Source: an uncultured Caulobacter sp. (GTDB lineage: Bacteria > Pseudomonadota > Alphaproteobacteria > Caulobacterales > Caulobacteraceae). Taken from it: 23,533 nt of DNA. The notes beneath the pieces were generated by a model. It had not been told where the DNA came from. It did no database searches and was given only the letters and a program-made list of their open reading frames with translations. Location: the NCBI GenBank assembly GCA_937991555.1, contig CALKHU010000190.1:1-23533 (forward strand), in the 5' to 3' direction. The first letter of the stretch is position 1. Every line of letters begins with the position of its first letter. This document shows positions 7,399 to 14,107 of this stretch, one piece after another. The position numbers and the translations under genes are program-made.

Positions 7399-8490
7399 CT
7401 ACGCCGCCGGCTTGCGACGCAGGCGGGCGAGGCGGCGGAGGCGGCGCCAGAAGCGCGTCTTCTCGGGCTCGGGATAGGGCTCGAGGTTCTTCACGAACTG
7501 CTCGGCGCAGGCGCGCCAGCTGAACCCCTCGGCGAACCGGCGCACCACGGCGCGGTCGATGTCGAGGCAGGCGATGCACGCCTCGCGAAGGCCGTCGGTG
7601 CGGCCCGGCGCCAGCACGCCGGCTCCGGAGCCCGGGATGATGTCGGCCGGTCCCGGGGCGTTGAAGCCGGCGACCGGCGAGCCGGTGGCCATGGCTTCCA
7701 GGATCACCAGCCCGAAGGTGTCGGTCAGCGAGGGGAAGACGAAGACGTCGGCGCTGTTGAAGTGCGCGGCCAGCTCCTCGCCGAACTTGGCGCCGGTGAA
7801 GACCACGTCGGGATACTTCGCCTCGAGCTCCGCCCGCTGGGGGCCGTCGCCGACGACGACCTTGGTGCCGGGCAGGTCGAGGCAGGCGAACGCCTCGATG
7901 TTCTTCTCCACGGCCACGCGCCCGACATTGAGGAAGATCGGCTTCTTCAGATGCGCGAACACGTCCGGCTCGTCCGGCCGGCGGGGATGGAACAGCTCGG
8001 TGTCGACGCCGCGCGACCAGGCCGAGATGTTGCGGAACCCGTGGCTCTCCAGCTCCTCGCGCATGGTGTCGGTGGCGACCATCATCCGGCCGGACGGCTT
8101 GTGGAACCACTTCATGTAGGCGTAGCCGGCCGCCAGCGGCACCGGCAGGCGGGCGGAGACATATTCCGGGAAGCGGGTGTGGTAGCTGGTCGTGAACGGC
8201 AGCTTCCACTCCAGGCAGACGCGGCGCGCGGCGAGGCCCACCGGACCCTCCGTGGCGATATGGATCGCCTCGGGCTCGAACGACTTGAACCGCTCCTGCA
8301 CCGGCTCGTAGGCCCCGACCGCGAGCTTGATCTCGGAATAGGTCGGCAAGGGCACGGTGTTGAACTGGTCGGGACTGATGATCTCGACCTCGTGTCCCAT
8401 GGCGCGCATCTCGTCGACGACGCGCGTCAGGGTCCGGACGACGCCGTTGACCTGGGGCTCCCAGGCGTCCGTGGCCAGCAGAATACGCAT
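7399..8490 (-). CDS. GT4-family glycosyltransferase, probable diacylglycerol glycosyltransferase
   Basis: A 363-residue GT-B enzyme. The acceptor domain starts with RILLATDAWEPQVNGVVRTL, whose NGV loop is typical of GT4. The donor domain has LNVGRVAVEKN (about 188-197), VVVGDGPQRAEL and SLTDTFGLVILEAMA, where the usual E-x7-E is D257-x7-E265. The C-terminus (RFWRRLRRLARLRRKPAA) is strongly basic and amphipathic, suggesting membrane attachment. The ATG at 8490 shares its A with the stop of the upstream metallophosphoesterase (TGATG), so the two are coupled. In several alphaproteobacteria a phosphate-regulated PlcP-like phosphoesterase is paired with a glycosyltransferase (Agt type) that converts diacylglycerol to glycolipids when phosphate is scarce. 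The arrangement and PHO box here support that role. A sugar or other lipid acceptor cannot be excluded. Confidence 0.8.
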   Translation of the reverse strand: MRILLATDAWEPQVNGVVRTLTRVVDEMRAMGHEVEIISPDQFNTVPLPTYSEIKLAVGAYEPVQERFKSFEPEAIHIATEGPVGLAARRVCLEWKLPFTTSYHTRFPEYVSARLPVPLAAGYAYMKWFHKPSGRMMVATDTMREELESHGFRNISAWSRGVDTELFHPRRPDEPDVFAHLKKPIFLNVGRVAVEKNIEAFACLDLPGTKVVVGDGPQRAELEAKYPDVVFTGAKFGEELAAHFNSADVFVFPSLTDTFGLVILEAMATGSPVAGFNAPGPADIIPGSGAGVLAPGRTDGLREACIACLDIDRAVVRRFAEGFSWRACAEQFVKNLEPYPEPEKTRFWRRLRRLARLRRKPAA

Positions 8491-9299
8491 CAGGCCGCGA
8501 CGGGCTCCAGGTCGAGGGACCGCGCCTGAAGGATGCGGGCCCGCGCCGCGCGCTGGCCCCAGTCGATGATCTCGAGGCTGCCGTCGTGGCGTTCGACCAC
8601 GGCCGTGCAGCTCTCCACCCAATCGCCGTCGTTCACGTACAGGACCCCGCCCATGTCGCGCATCTCAGCCTTGTGGATGTGCCCGCAGATGACCCCGTCC
8701 ACGCCGCGGCGACGCGCTTCGTCGGTCACGGCCTGTTCGAAGTTTTCGATGAACTGCAGGGCGTTCTTCACCTTGACCTTCAGGTAGGCCGAAAAGCTCC
8801 AGTACCCCAAACCCATCCGGTGCCGGATACGCGCCACCAGAGTGTTCAGCATCAGGAGGGTTCTATAGGACCAATCGCCGAGGAAGGCGAGCCAGCGCGC
8901 GTGCTGGACGATGCCGTCGAACTCGTCGCCGTGGACGACCAGGAACCGGCGGCCGTCGGCGGTCTCGTGGATGGCGTCACGCACCACCACGACGCCCCCG
9001 AAGTGCACGCCGCAGAAGTCGCGGGCGACCTCGTCGTGGTTGCCCGGCACATAGGTCACCTTCACGCCCTTGCGGGCCATGCGCAGCACCTTCTGGACCA
9101 CGTCGTTGTGGGCCTGCGGCCAGTGCCAGCCGCTCTTCAGCTTCCAGCCGTCGATAATGTCGCCGACGAGATAGAGCTGCTCGCAGTCCAGGTGGCGGAT
9201 GAAGTCGAGCAGCAGGTCCGCCTGGCACCCGCGCGTGCCCAGGTGCACGTCGCTGATGAACACGGCGCGGCAGCTCAAAATCTGGGCTTCGGCGGTCAT
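8490..9299 (-). CDS. Calcineurin-type metallophosphoesterase, PlcP-like (often labelled UDP-2,3-diacylglucosamine diphosphatase-like)
   Basis: A 269-residue enzyme with all five metallophosphoesterase motifs: D17-V-H19, GD47-x-x-D50, GNHDE (87-90), H123-GDEFD and GH207-I-H209. The sequence resembles the family that automated annotation calls UDP-2,3-diacylglucosamine diphosphatase. That family also contains PlcP, the phosphate-stress phospholipase C of rhizobia, which releases diacylglycerol from membrane phospholipids; WHWPQAHNDVVQK and YVNDGDWVESCTA are blocks I associate with that branch. Its gene is directly coupled to a glycosyltransferase and preceded by a PHO-box-like site, which fits lipid remodelling better than lipid A synthesis. 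GGGGGAG lies just before the ATG. There is no signal peptide, so it is cytoplasmic or peripheral to the inner membrane. The enzyme class is sure; the PlcP role is inferred. Confidence 0.85.
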   Translation of the reverse strand: MTAEAQILSCRAVFISDVHLGTRGCQADLLLDFIRHLDCEQLYLVGDIIDGWKLKSGWHWPQAHNDVVQKVLRMARKGVKVTYVPGNHDEVARDFCGVHFGGVVVVRDAIHETADGRRFLVVHGDEFDGIVQHARWLAFLGDWSYRTLLMLNTLVARIRHRMGLGYWSFSAYLKVKVKNALQFIENFEQAVTDEARRRGVDGVICGHIHKAEMRDMGGVLYVNDGDWVESCTAVVERHDGSLEIIDWGQRAARARILQARSLDLEPVAA

Positions 9300-9336
9300 C
9301 GTCGCTCCCCCGCAAGGCGCCGGACCGCATCGAGCT

Positions 9337-9365
9337 ATGATGATTGCGTGTCAGTCTCGTGAAGC
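9337..9365 (-). promoter_or_regulatory. PHO box upstream of the metallophosphoesterase-glycosyltransferase pair
   Basis: On the minus strand GCTTCAC-GAGA-CTGACAC (9365-9348) is identical in 15 of 18 positions to the first porin PHO box at 4873-4890. A third unit in the same 11-bp register, TCATCAT, follows at 9343-9337. It ends 37 bp before the gene's ATG, where a PhoB-activated promoter would be expected. Confidence 0.7.
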
Positions 9366-9377
9366 GGGGCAAAGCTC

Positions 9378-9392
9378 TGTTGCGGCGCAACA
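9378..9392. promoter_or_regulatory. Perfect palindrome, candidate TetR-family operator
   Basis: TGTTGCGGCGCAACA is a perfect 7-1-7 palindrome, the size usual for TetR-family operators. It lies 25 bp upstream of the TetR gene and 12 bp from the PHO box of the divergent gene pair. Self-regulation is the simplest reading; an effect on the divergent genes is possible. Confidence 0.55.
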
Positions 9393-9417
9393 TCGCAGTG
9401 CCTAGATCAGCGGTGTG

Positions 9418-10050
9418 ATGGCCGATGTAACCACCGTACCGCGTGACACCCCCAAGTCGCGGCGCACCCGCGCCCGGATCCTGGACGAAGCCGTCCGGGT
9501 GATCGCCCGGAAGGGCTACGCGGCGACCACCAACGCCGCCGTCGCGGAGGCCGCCGGCATCACGCGCGGGGCGATGCTGTACCACTTCCCGACCCGCGAG
9601 GACCTGCTCGAGGCCGCGATCGGCCACATCCAGGCCCAGCGCGCCGCCCTGTTCAGGCAGGCGACCGACAGCCTCCCGGCCGGCGGCGACGTCACCGAGC
9701 ACGCCATCGAGAGCTACTGGGAGCTGCTCCATACCGAGCCGTTCATGGCGTTCGCCGAGCTGGAGGCGGCCGCGCGGACCGACCCGACGATCGCCGAACT
9801 GCTCGCGCCGGCCCAGGCCGAGTTCGACCGCGCCCAGATCGGCGATCACTTCCTGAAGATGCTGCACGCCGGCGCCGGCCCGCGCTTCCAGGCCAGCCGC
9901 GACCTCGCCCGCTTCATGCTCGAGGGGATGGCGAGGGCCAACGTCACCTACGACCGCGACCAGCGCGTCGAGCGGCTGCTGGCCGTGATCAAGCGCGCCA
10001 CCCACATGCTCAACCGCAAGGGCGGCGTCACCGACATCTGGGCGGAGTAG
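9418..10050 (+). CDS. TetR-family transcriptional regulator
   Basis: A 210-residue regulator. Residues 14-60 form the TetR DNA-binding domain: RRTRARILDEAVRVIARKGY, then the helix-turn-helix TTNAAVAEAAGITRGAMLYHFPTREDLL. The remainder is an all-helical ligand/dimer domain without features that reveal the ligand. The start is ATG 9418 (a GTG precedes it directly in frame at 9415). No strong ribosome site is visible. It is divergent from the metallophosphoesterase-glycosyltransferase pair, with a 118-bp shared region holding both a PHO box and a perfect palindrome. The usual logic of divergent TetR genes suggests control of itself and perhaps of that pair. A small inverted repeat (CCTGGC/GCCAGG, 10065-10080) follows the stop. 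Confidence 0.88.
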   Translation: MADVTTVPRDTPKSRRTRARILDEAVRVIARKGYAATTNAAVAEAAGITRGAMLYHFPTREDLLEAAIGHIQAQRAALFRQATDSLPAGGDVTEHAIESYWELLHTEPFMAFAELEAAARTDPTIAELLAPAQAEFDRAQIGDHFLKMLHAGAGPRFQASRDLARFMLEGMARANVTYDRDQRVERLLAVIKRATHMLNRKGGVTDIWAE

Positions 10051-10090
10051 GTCGCCGGCGGTTCCCTGGCGAAGGCCAGGTGAGTTGACC

Positions 10091-10136
10091 CTCCGGCAGC
10101 GGTAGGCGAAGCCTGCTCCCATCCCTGCGTCCGGAG
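10091..10136 (+). other. Nested hairpin covering the ribosome site of the DUF6356 gene
   Basis: CTCCGG (10091-10096) pairs with CCGGAG (10131-10136). Inside it CAG pairs with CTG, and an inner TAGGC-GAA-GCCT hairpin forms. The 3' strand of the outer stem contains GGAG, the only Shine-Dalgarno-like sequence before the ATG at 10144. The structure could therefore limit translation. Based on pairing only. Confidence 0.35.
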
Positions 10137-10143
10137 CGTCCCG

Positions 10144-10368
10144 ATGAACCCCTTCACCCGCCATCCTGCTTCCGTCGGCGAGAGCTACGGCGAGCACTTC
10201 GGCGTGGCGACGCGGTTCGGCGCGACCATGATCCTCGGCGGCATCGGCGCGATCCTGCACGGCGTGTTCCCGTGGATGTTCGAGACCACGGGCAGTCGCA
10301 CGGTGACGCGGCTCTACCAGCAGATCAGCGGCCGGAGTCCGAAGGCGGGGGAGCTTCTGAATCGCTAG
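10144..10368 (+). CDS. Small DUF6356-like protein
   Basis: A 74-residue protein that I recognise as the DUF6356 type: it opens FTRHPASVGESYGEHFGVATRFG and then has a hydrophobic segment MILGGIGAILHGVFPWMF (about 29-46) that may cross or sit on the membrane. The function is unknown. GGAG at 10133-10136 is 7 bp before the ATG and lies inside a potential hairpin. The stop codon TAG (10366-10368) is interlocked with the stop of the convergent DUF885 gene in one CTAG. It lies 93 bp after the TetR gene on the same strand and may be co-transcribed with it. Confidence 0.75.
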   Translation: MNPFTRHPASVGESYGEHFGVATRFGATMILGGIGAILHGVFPWMFETTGSRTVTRLYQQISGRSPKAGELLNR

Positions 10369-12179
10369 CGCCCCTTCTCCGCCGCGATCCAGCGGTCGAT
10401 CCTCGCCTCCAGCAGGTCCATCGGCAGCGGCCCGGCCAGCAGCACCGCGTCGTGGAAGCGGCGGATGTCGAACGTCTCGCCCAGCGCCGCCTCGGCGCGC
10501 GCGCGGACCTCGACGATCTTCATCTCGCCGATCTTGTAGGCCAGCGCCTGGCCGGGCCAGGAGATGTAGCGGTCAAGCTCGACCTTGATGTTCAGCGGCG
10601 ACAGCGCGCTGTTCTCGGTGAAGCACTTCTCCGCCTGCTCGCGGCTCCAGCCCTTCCAGTGGATGCCGGTGTCGGCCACCAGCCGGCAGGCGCGCCACAT
10701 CTCGTAGCTGAGACGGCCGAAGCGTTCGTAGGGGTTGCGGTAGATGCCCATCTCGACGCCGAGCTTCTCGGAATAGAGGCCCCAGCCTTCGGTGAAGGCG
10801 GTCATGTCGGCGTCGCGGCGGAAGGCGGGCACGTCCTCCAGCTCCTGCGACAGGGCGATCTGCAGGTGGTGGCCGGGCACCGCCTCGTGCAGCGTCAGCG
10901 ACGGCAGCTCGTAGAGGCCGCGCTGGTCGAGGTGGCTGGTGTTGACCATGTAGCCGCCCGCCACCCCCAGCCGGGGACTGCCCGGGAAGTAGCGGCCGGT
11001 GGTGTAGTTCTCGGCGATCTCGGCGGGCACCGGGCGCACGCCGTAGGGGAGGCGCGGCAGCGTGCCGAAGAAGCGCGGCAGCTGGTCGTCGATCCGCTTG
11101 GAGATCTCGCTGGCCTTCTCCAGCAGGTCCTCCGGCGTCTGGGCGTAGAACCTCGGGTCCTTGCGCAGGAAGGCCAGGAACTCGGCATGCGTGCCGGTGA
11201 ACCCGGTCTGGGCGCGGATCGCGTCCATTTCCGCGCGGATGCGCGCGACCTCCTTCTGGCCGATGGTGTGGATCTCGTCCGGCGTCAGGCTGGTGGTCGT
11301 GTAACGGCGCGCCAGCCAGGCGTAGTAGGCCTTGCCGTCCGGCAGGGTGGCGGCGCCGAGGGCGGGCCGGGCGGCGGGCAGGTACTCGGTCTCGAGGAAG
11401 GCGACGAAACGCTTCTGCGCAGGCCGCAGTCCGTCGCGGACCAGCGCGGTCGCGCGGGCCTTGAGCGCGGCCTTGTCAGCGTCCGGGACGCTGCCCGGCA
11501 GCCGGTCGAGCGCCGCGATCGAGGGGTCAGCCTCCACCGGCGCGGCGGCGGCCTTGCGGGCCTGGTTCAGCACGATCTCGGCGATCGGCCGCGGCTGGGT
11601 GAAGCCGGTCCTCACACCCCGCCGGGCGTTCTCGGTGTTGTTGGCGTAGAAGGCCGGCAGCTGCTCCAGCCGCGCCAGCCAGGCCTCGGCGTCGGCCTTC
11701 GAGGTCATCGGCGCGACCTGGGCCATGTAGGCGATGTAGCCGTCCCACGAATCGTCGCTGGAGAAGGCGAGGCGGCCGGTGTCGAAGCGGATCGCCTGCA
11801 GTTGGTCGCCGACCACCCGCTTCAGGAAGGCGTGGTTGAGCTTGCCGTCCTCGGTCAATCCCGCGGGATCGATCGCCTCGATCCGCTTTGCGAAGCCTTC
11901 CAGCGCGACCTTGCGGCGGGCGTCGGCGGCGAGGGTGACGTCCGGCAGCTTCGACAGGGCCTCCTGGTCGCCGTTCTGGCCGGCCGACAGCGGGTCCTCC
12001 TGCAGCCGCCAGGCCTCGTAGTCGGCCATCAGGGTCGCCAGCATCGCCTGGTCCCTCGAAGCGCCGGGCGGCGGCGTCAGGGCGGCGGGCGGCGCGGCTG
12101 CCTCGCGGGCCGTCGACGCTGAACCCGGCGCCAGGACGCTGGCGGCCATCACCAGGGCGGCGGCGGTGCGGTTGATCAT
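10365..12179 (-). CDS. Secreted DUF885-family putative zinc metallopeptidase
   Basis: A 604-residue protein with an N-terminal signal (MINRTAAALVMAASVLAPGSASTA), so exported to the periplasm or beyond. The DUF885 hallmarks are present: HEAVPGHH (431-438), a putative zinc-binding motif, and FTEGWGLYSEKLG (462-474). Length and motif order match full-length family members. Proteins of this family are thought to be metallopeptidases or carboxypeptidase-like, but I know of no firm substrate. The ATG at 12179 follows GGGGAGAG. The open frame continues upstream to 12500, but that part is antisense to the permease and lacks signal-like features. It is divergent from the amino-acid permease with 128 bp between starts. 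A link in peptide use is possible but only suggested by position. Confidence 0.88.
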   Translation of the reverse strand: MINRTAAALVMAASVLAPGSASTAREAAAPPAALTPPPGASRDQAMLATLMADYEAWRLQEDPLSAGQNGDQEALSKLPDVTLAADARRKVALEGFAKRIEAIDPAGLTEDGKLNHAFLKRVVGDQLQAIRFDTGRLAFSSDDSWDGYIAYMAQVAPMTSKADAEAWLARLEQLPAFYANNTENARRGVRTGFTQPRPIAEIVLNQARKAAAAPVEADPSIAALDRLPGSVPDADKAALKARATALVRDGLRPAQKRFVAFLETEYLPAARPALGAATLPDGKAYYAWLARRYTTTSLTPDEIHTIGQKEVARIRAEMDAIRAQTGFTGTHAEFLAFLRKDPRFYAQTPEDLLEKASEISKRIDDQLPRFFGTLPRLPYGVRPVPAEIAENYTTGRYFPGSPRLGVAGGYMVNTSHLDQRGLYELPSLTLHEAVPGHHLQIALSQELEDVPAFRRDADMTAFTEGWGLYSEKLGVEMGIYRNPYERFGRLSYEMWRACRLVADTGIHWKGWSREQAEKCFTENSALSPLNIKVELDRYISWPGQALAYKIGEMKIVEVRARAEAALGETFDIRRFHDAVLLAGPLPMDLLEARIDRWIAAEKGR

Positions 12180-12255
12180 CGGTACTCTCCCCACGGAACG
12201 GCCGGCACGCTGACCCAGCCGCACCGCGATCGCAAGCGGGGGGCTTGGCGAAACC

Positions 12256-12281
12256 GTCCGGCGCGGTCCATGGTCCGGCGC
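12256..12281 (+). repeat. Direct repeat in the DUF885/permease promoter region
   Basis: GTCCGGCGC occurs at 12256-12264 and again at 12273-12281, a spacing of 17 bp, in the divergent promoter region 27 bp before the permease ATG. It could be a regulator site, or chance in GC-rich DNA. Confidence 0.3.
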
Positions 12282-12307
12282 CGAGAGTGACCCTGGGGGA
12301 GGGACCC

Positions 12308-13720
12308 ATGAGCTTCCTGACGCGCCGCATCGCCATCGACGGCGAGACCGGCCATGCCGAAGGCGCGAAGCTGAAGGCGACCCTCGGCTGGCCGCACCTG
12401 GTGGCGCTGGGGGTCGGCGCCATCGTCGGCACCGGCATCTACACCCTGACCGGCACCGGCGCCGGCATGGCGGGCCCCGCTGTGATGCTGTCGTTCGCAA
12501 TCGCCGGCGCGGTCTGCGCCGCCGCCGCCCTCTGTTACGCCGAGATGGCTACCCTGATGCCCCGCGCGGGCAGCGCCTACACCTACAGCTATGCGGTGAT
12601 GGGCGAGACCGTGGCCTGGATCATCGGCTGGAGCCTGATCCTCGAATACACCCTGGTCTGTGCGGCGGTCTCCGTCGGCTGGGCCGGCTACGCCGCCGGG
12701 ATGATCCGCGACGTGGCCCCCGGTTTCCCGGAGGCCCTGCTGAACGGCCCCCATGTGGCGGGCGGGCTCGTCAACCTGCCGGCCGTGTTCATCGCGCTCG
12801 TGGTCGGCGGTCTTCTCAGCCTCGGCACCCGCGAGAGCGCCACGGTCAACTTCATCCTGGTGATCGTGAAGCTGGTCGCGCTGGCCATCTTCGTGGCGCT
12901 CGCCCTGCCGGCCTTCGACGCGTCGCACTTCGAGCCCTTCTCGCCCAACGGCTGGGCGTCGCTGGGACCGGACGGCGCGAAGCTGGGCATCCTGCCGGCC
13001 GCGTCGCTGATCTTCTTCGCCTTCTACGGCTTCGACGCCATCTCGACCGCGGCCGAGGAGGCCAAGCGTCCGGAACGCGACCTGACCATCGGCATCGTCG
13101 GCTCGATGGTGCTGTGCACGGCGATCTACATGGTCGTCGCCGCCGCCGCGATCGGCGCCTCGGCCCCGGCCGAGTTCAGCAAGAGCACGGAACCGCTCGC
13201 CTTCGTGCTCAAGTCCCTCGACCAGGACTTCGCGGCCTGGCTGATCGCCGGCGCCGCCGTCATCGCCCTGCCCACGGTGATCATGGTCTTCATGTTCGGC
13301 CAGAGCCGCGTCTTCTACGCGATGGCCCGCGACGGGCTGCTGCCGGGCGTGCTGGCGAAGGTCAACAGCAGGACCGGCACGCCGGTGCTGGTGACCATGT
13401 TCACCGCCGCCATCTCGGCCGTTCTCGGCGGCTTCCTGACGCTGAAGGAGATCGCCGAACTGGCCAACGCCGGCACCCTGGCGGCCTTCATCGCCGTGGC
13501 CCTGTCGGTGATCGTGCTGCGCATCCAGCAGCCGGCCCGCCCGCGCCGGTTCAAGACGCCGCTCTGGCAGGTGGTCGCGCCGCTGGCCATCGTCGGCTGC
13601 GCCTACCTGTTCTGGAACCTGCCGGAGAAGACCAAGCTCTGGTTCCTCTACTGGAACCTCGGCGGGCTGGCGCTCTACCTGGTCTGGGCGCGCACCCAGA
13701 GCAGGCTGGCGAAGCTGTAG
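12308..13720 (+). CDS. APC-superfamily amino-acid permease
   Basis: A 470-residue inner-membrane transporter with about 12 hydrophobic segments. The first carries GAIVGTGIYTLTG, the unwound TM1 motif that binds the amino-acid carboxylate in APC/CAT proteins. FFAFYGFDAISTAAEEAKRPERDLTIGI is the conserved TM6-TM7 region of the cationic amino-acid transporter-like branch. A GGGGGAGGG ribosome site is 5 bp before the ATG at 12308. The substrate cannot be read from sequence. The closest functional neighbours are histidine-degradation genes about 0.4 kb downstream on the other strand, but there is no operon link, so a histidine role is only a possibility. A hairpin follows the stop. Confidence 0.9.
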   Translation: MSFLTRRIAIDGETGHAEGAKLKATLGWPHLVALGVGAIVGTGIYTLTGTGAGMAGPAVMLSFAIAGAVCAAAALCYAEMATLMPRAGSAYTYSYAVMGETVAWIIGWSLILEYTLVCAAVSVGWAGYAAGMIRDVAPGFPEALLNGPHVAGGLVNLPAVFIALVVGGLLSLGTRESATVNFILVIVKLVALAIFVALALPAFDASHFEPFSPNGWASLGPDGAKLGILPAASLIFFAFYGFDAISTAAEEAKRPERDLTIGIVGSMVLCTAIYMVVAAAAIGASAPAEFSKSTEPLAFVLKSLDQDFAAWLIAGAAVIALPTVIMVFMFGQSRVFYAMARDGLLPGVLAKVNSRTGTPVLVTMFTAAISAVLGGFLTLKEIAELANAGTLAAFIAVALSVIVLRIQQPARPRRFKTPLWQVVAPLAIVGCAYLFWNLPEKTKLWFLYWNLGGLALYLVWARTQSRLAKL

Positions 13721-13731
13721 GCCGGGCGTCC

Positions 13732-13757
13732 GGCGCTTCAGGGATCGCTGAAGCGTC
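13732..13757 (+). terminator. Hairpin after the amino-acid permease
   Basis: CGCTTCAG (13734-13741) pairs with CTGAAGCG (13748-13755) over a 6-nt loop. G-U and G-C pairs extend the stem to ten. It starts 11 bp after the stop. The tail is TTCAG, not a T-run, so termination is uncertain. Confidence 0.4.
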
Positions 13758-13998
13758 TTCAGTGTCTCGATCACGTTTACGTCGCCATCGCCGGTCGCTG
13801 AGCGCGCGGGCGGATGCGGGGAAAGGTCCGCGCCGCGGGCCTCGCGACGCCGGGCGCGGGCGCCCTCCGCCGCGCCGGCCGGGCCTTGCGGGACCTGGCC
13901 TTGCGGCGGCTCGTCTCGAGGTGCGGACTGCGTCATCCAGCCAGTATGGGGCCGCGGGCCGCGGCGTGGACGCGATGGTCGCCCGGCGAGGGCCGCCT

Positions 13999-14070
13999 TG
14001 TCTCCGGAAGGGGCGAAATGTCCCGCCTTGTCCCGGGAATATATGTCCCGGGAGTCTCGCCCTTGTCCGA
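13999..14070. repeat. Cluster of TGTC(C)CG motifs
   Basis: TGTCTCCGGA (13999), TGTCCCG (14019), TGTCCCGGGA (14029), TGTCCCGGGA (14044) and TGTCCGA (14064) all point the same way. They are spaced 20, 10, 15 and 20 bp, all multiples of five. The two longest copies are identical 10-mers separated by ATATA, and each contains the palindrome TCCCGGGA. Confidence 0.6.
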
Positions 14071-14107
14071 TCCTCCGCCTCGCCGCGCTCCGGGGAGGAA
14101 AGGCGCT

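Larger units (their letters stand above)
13721..14107. other. Non-coding convergent region between permease and hutG
   Basis: This 387-bp stretch lies between convergent genes and shows no believable gene: the open frames there are Arg/Pro/Ala-rich GC artefacts. It holds the post-permease hairpin (13732-13757), an imperfect 15-bp tandem repeat (GGCCTTGCGG at 13882 and 13897) and a cluster of TGTC(C)CG motifs (13999-14070). It may be the remains of a mobile element end. Confidence 0.5.

Noticed and set aside
10272..12122. Long plus-strand open frame opposite DUF885
   Set aside because: Low-complexity Arg/Gly/Val/Gln-rich composition, no ribosome site, and the opposite strand encodes a full family protein.
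12176..13936. Long minus-strand open frame opposite the amino-acid permease
   Set aside because: Its translation is Arg/Gly/Asp/Gln-rich with no recognisable domain; it is the antisense shadow of a convincing permease in high-GC DNA.
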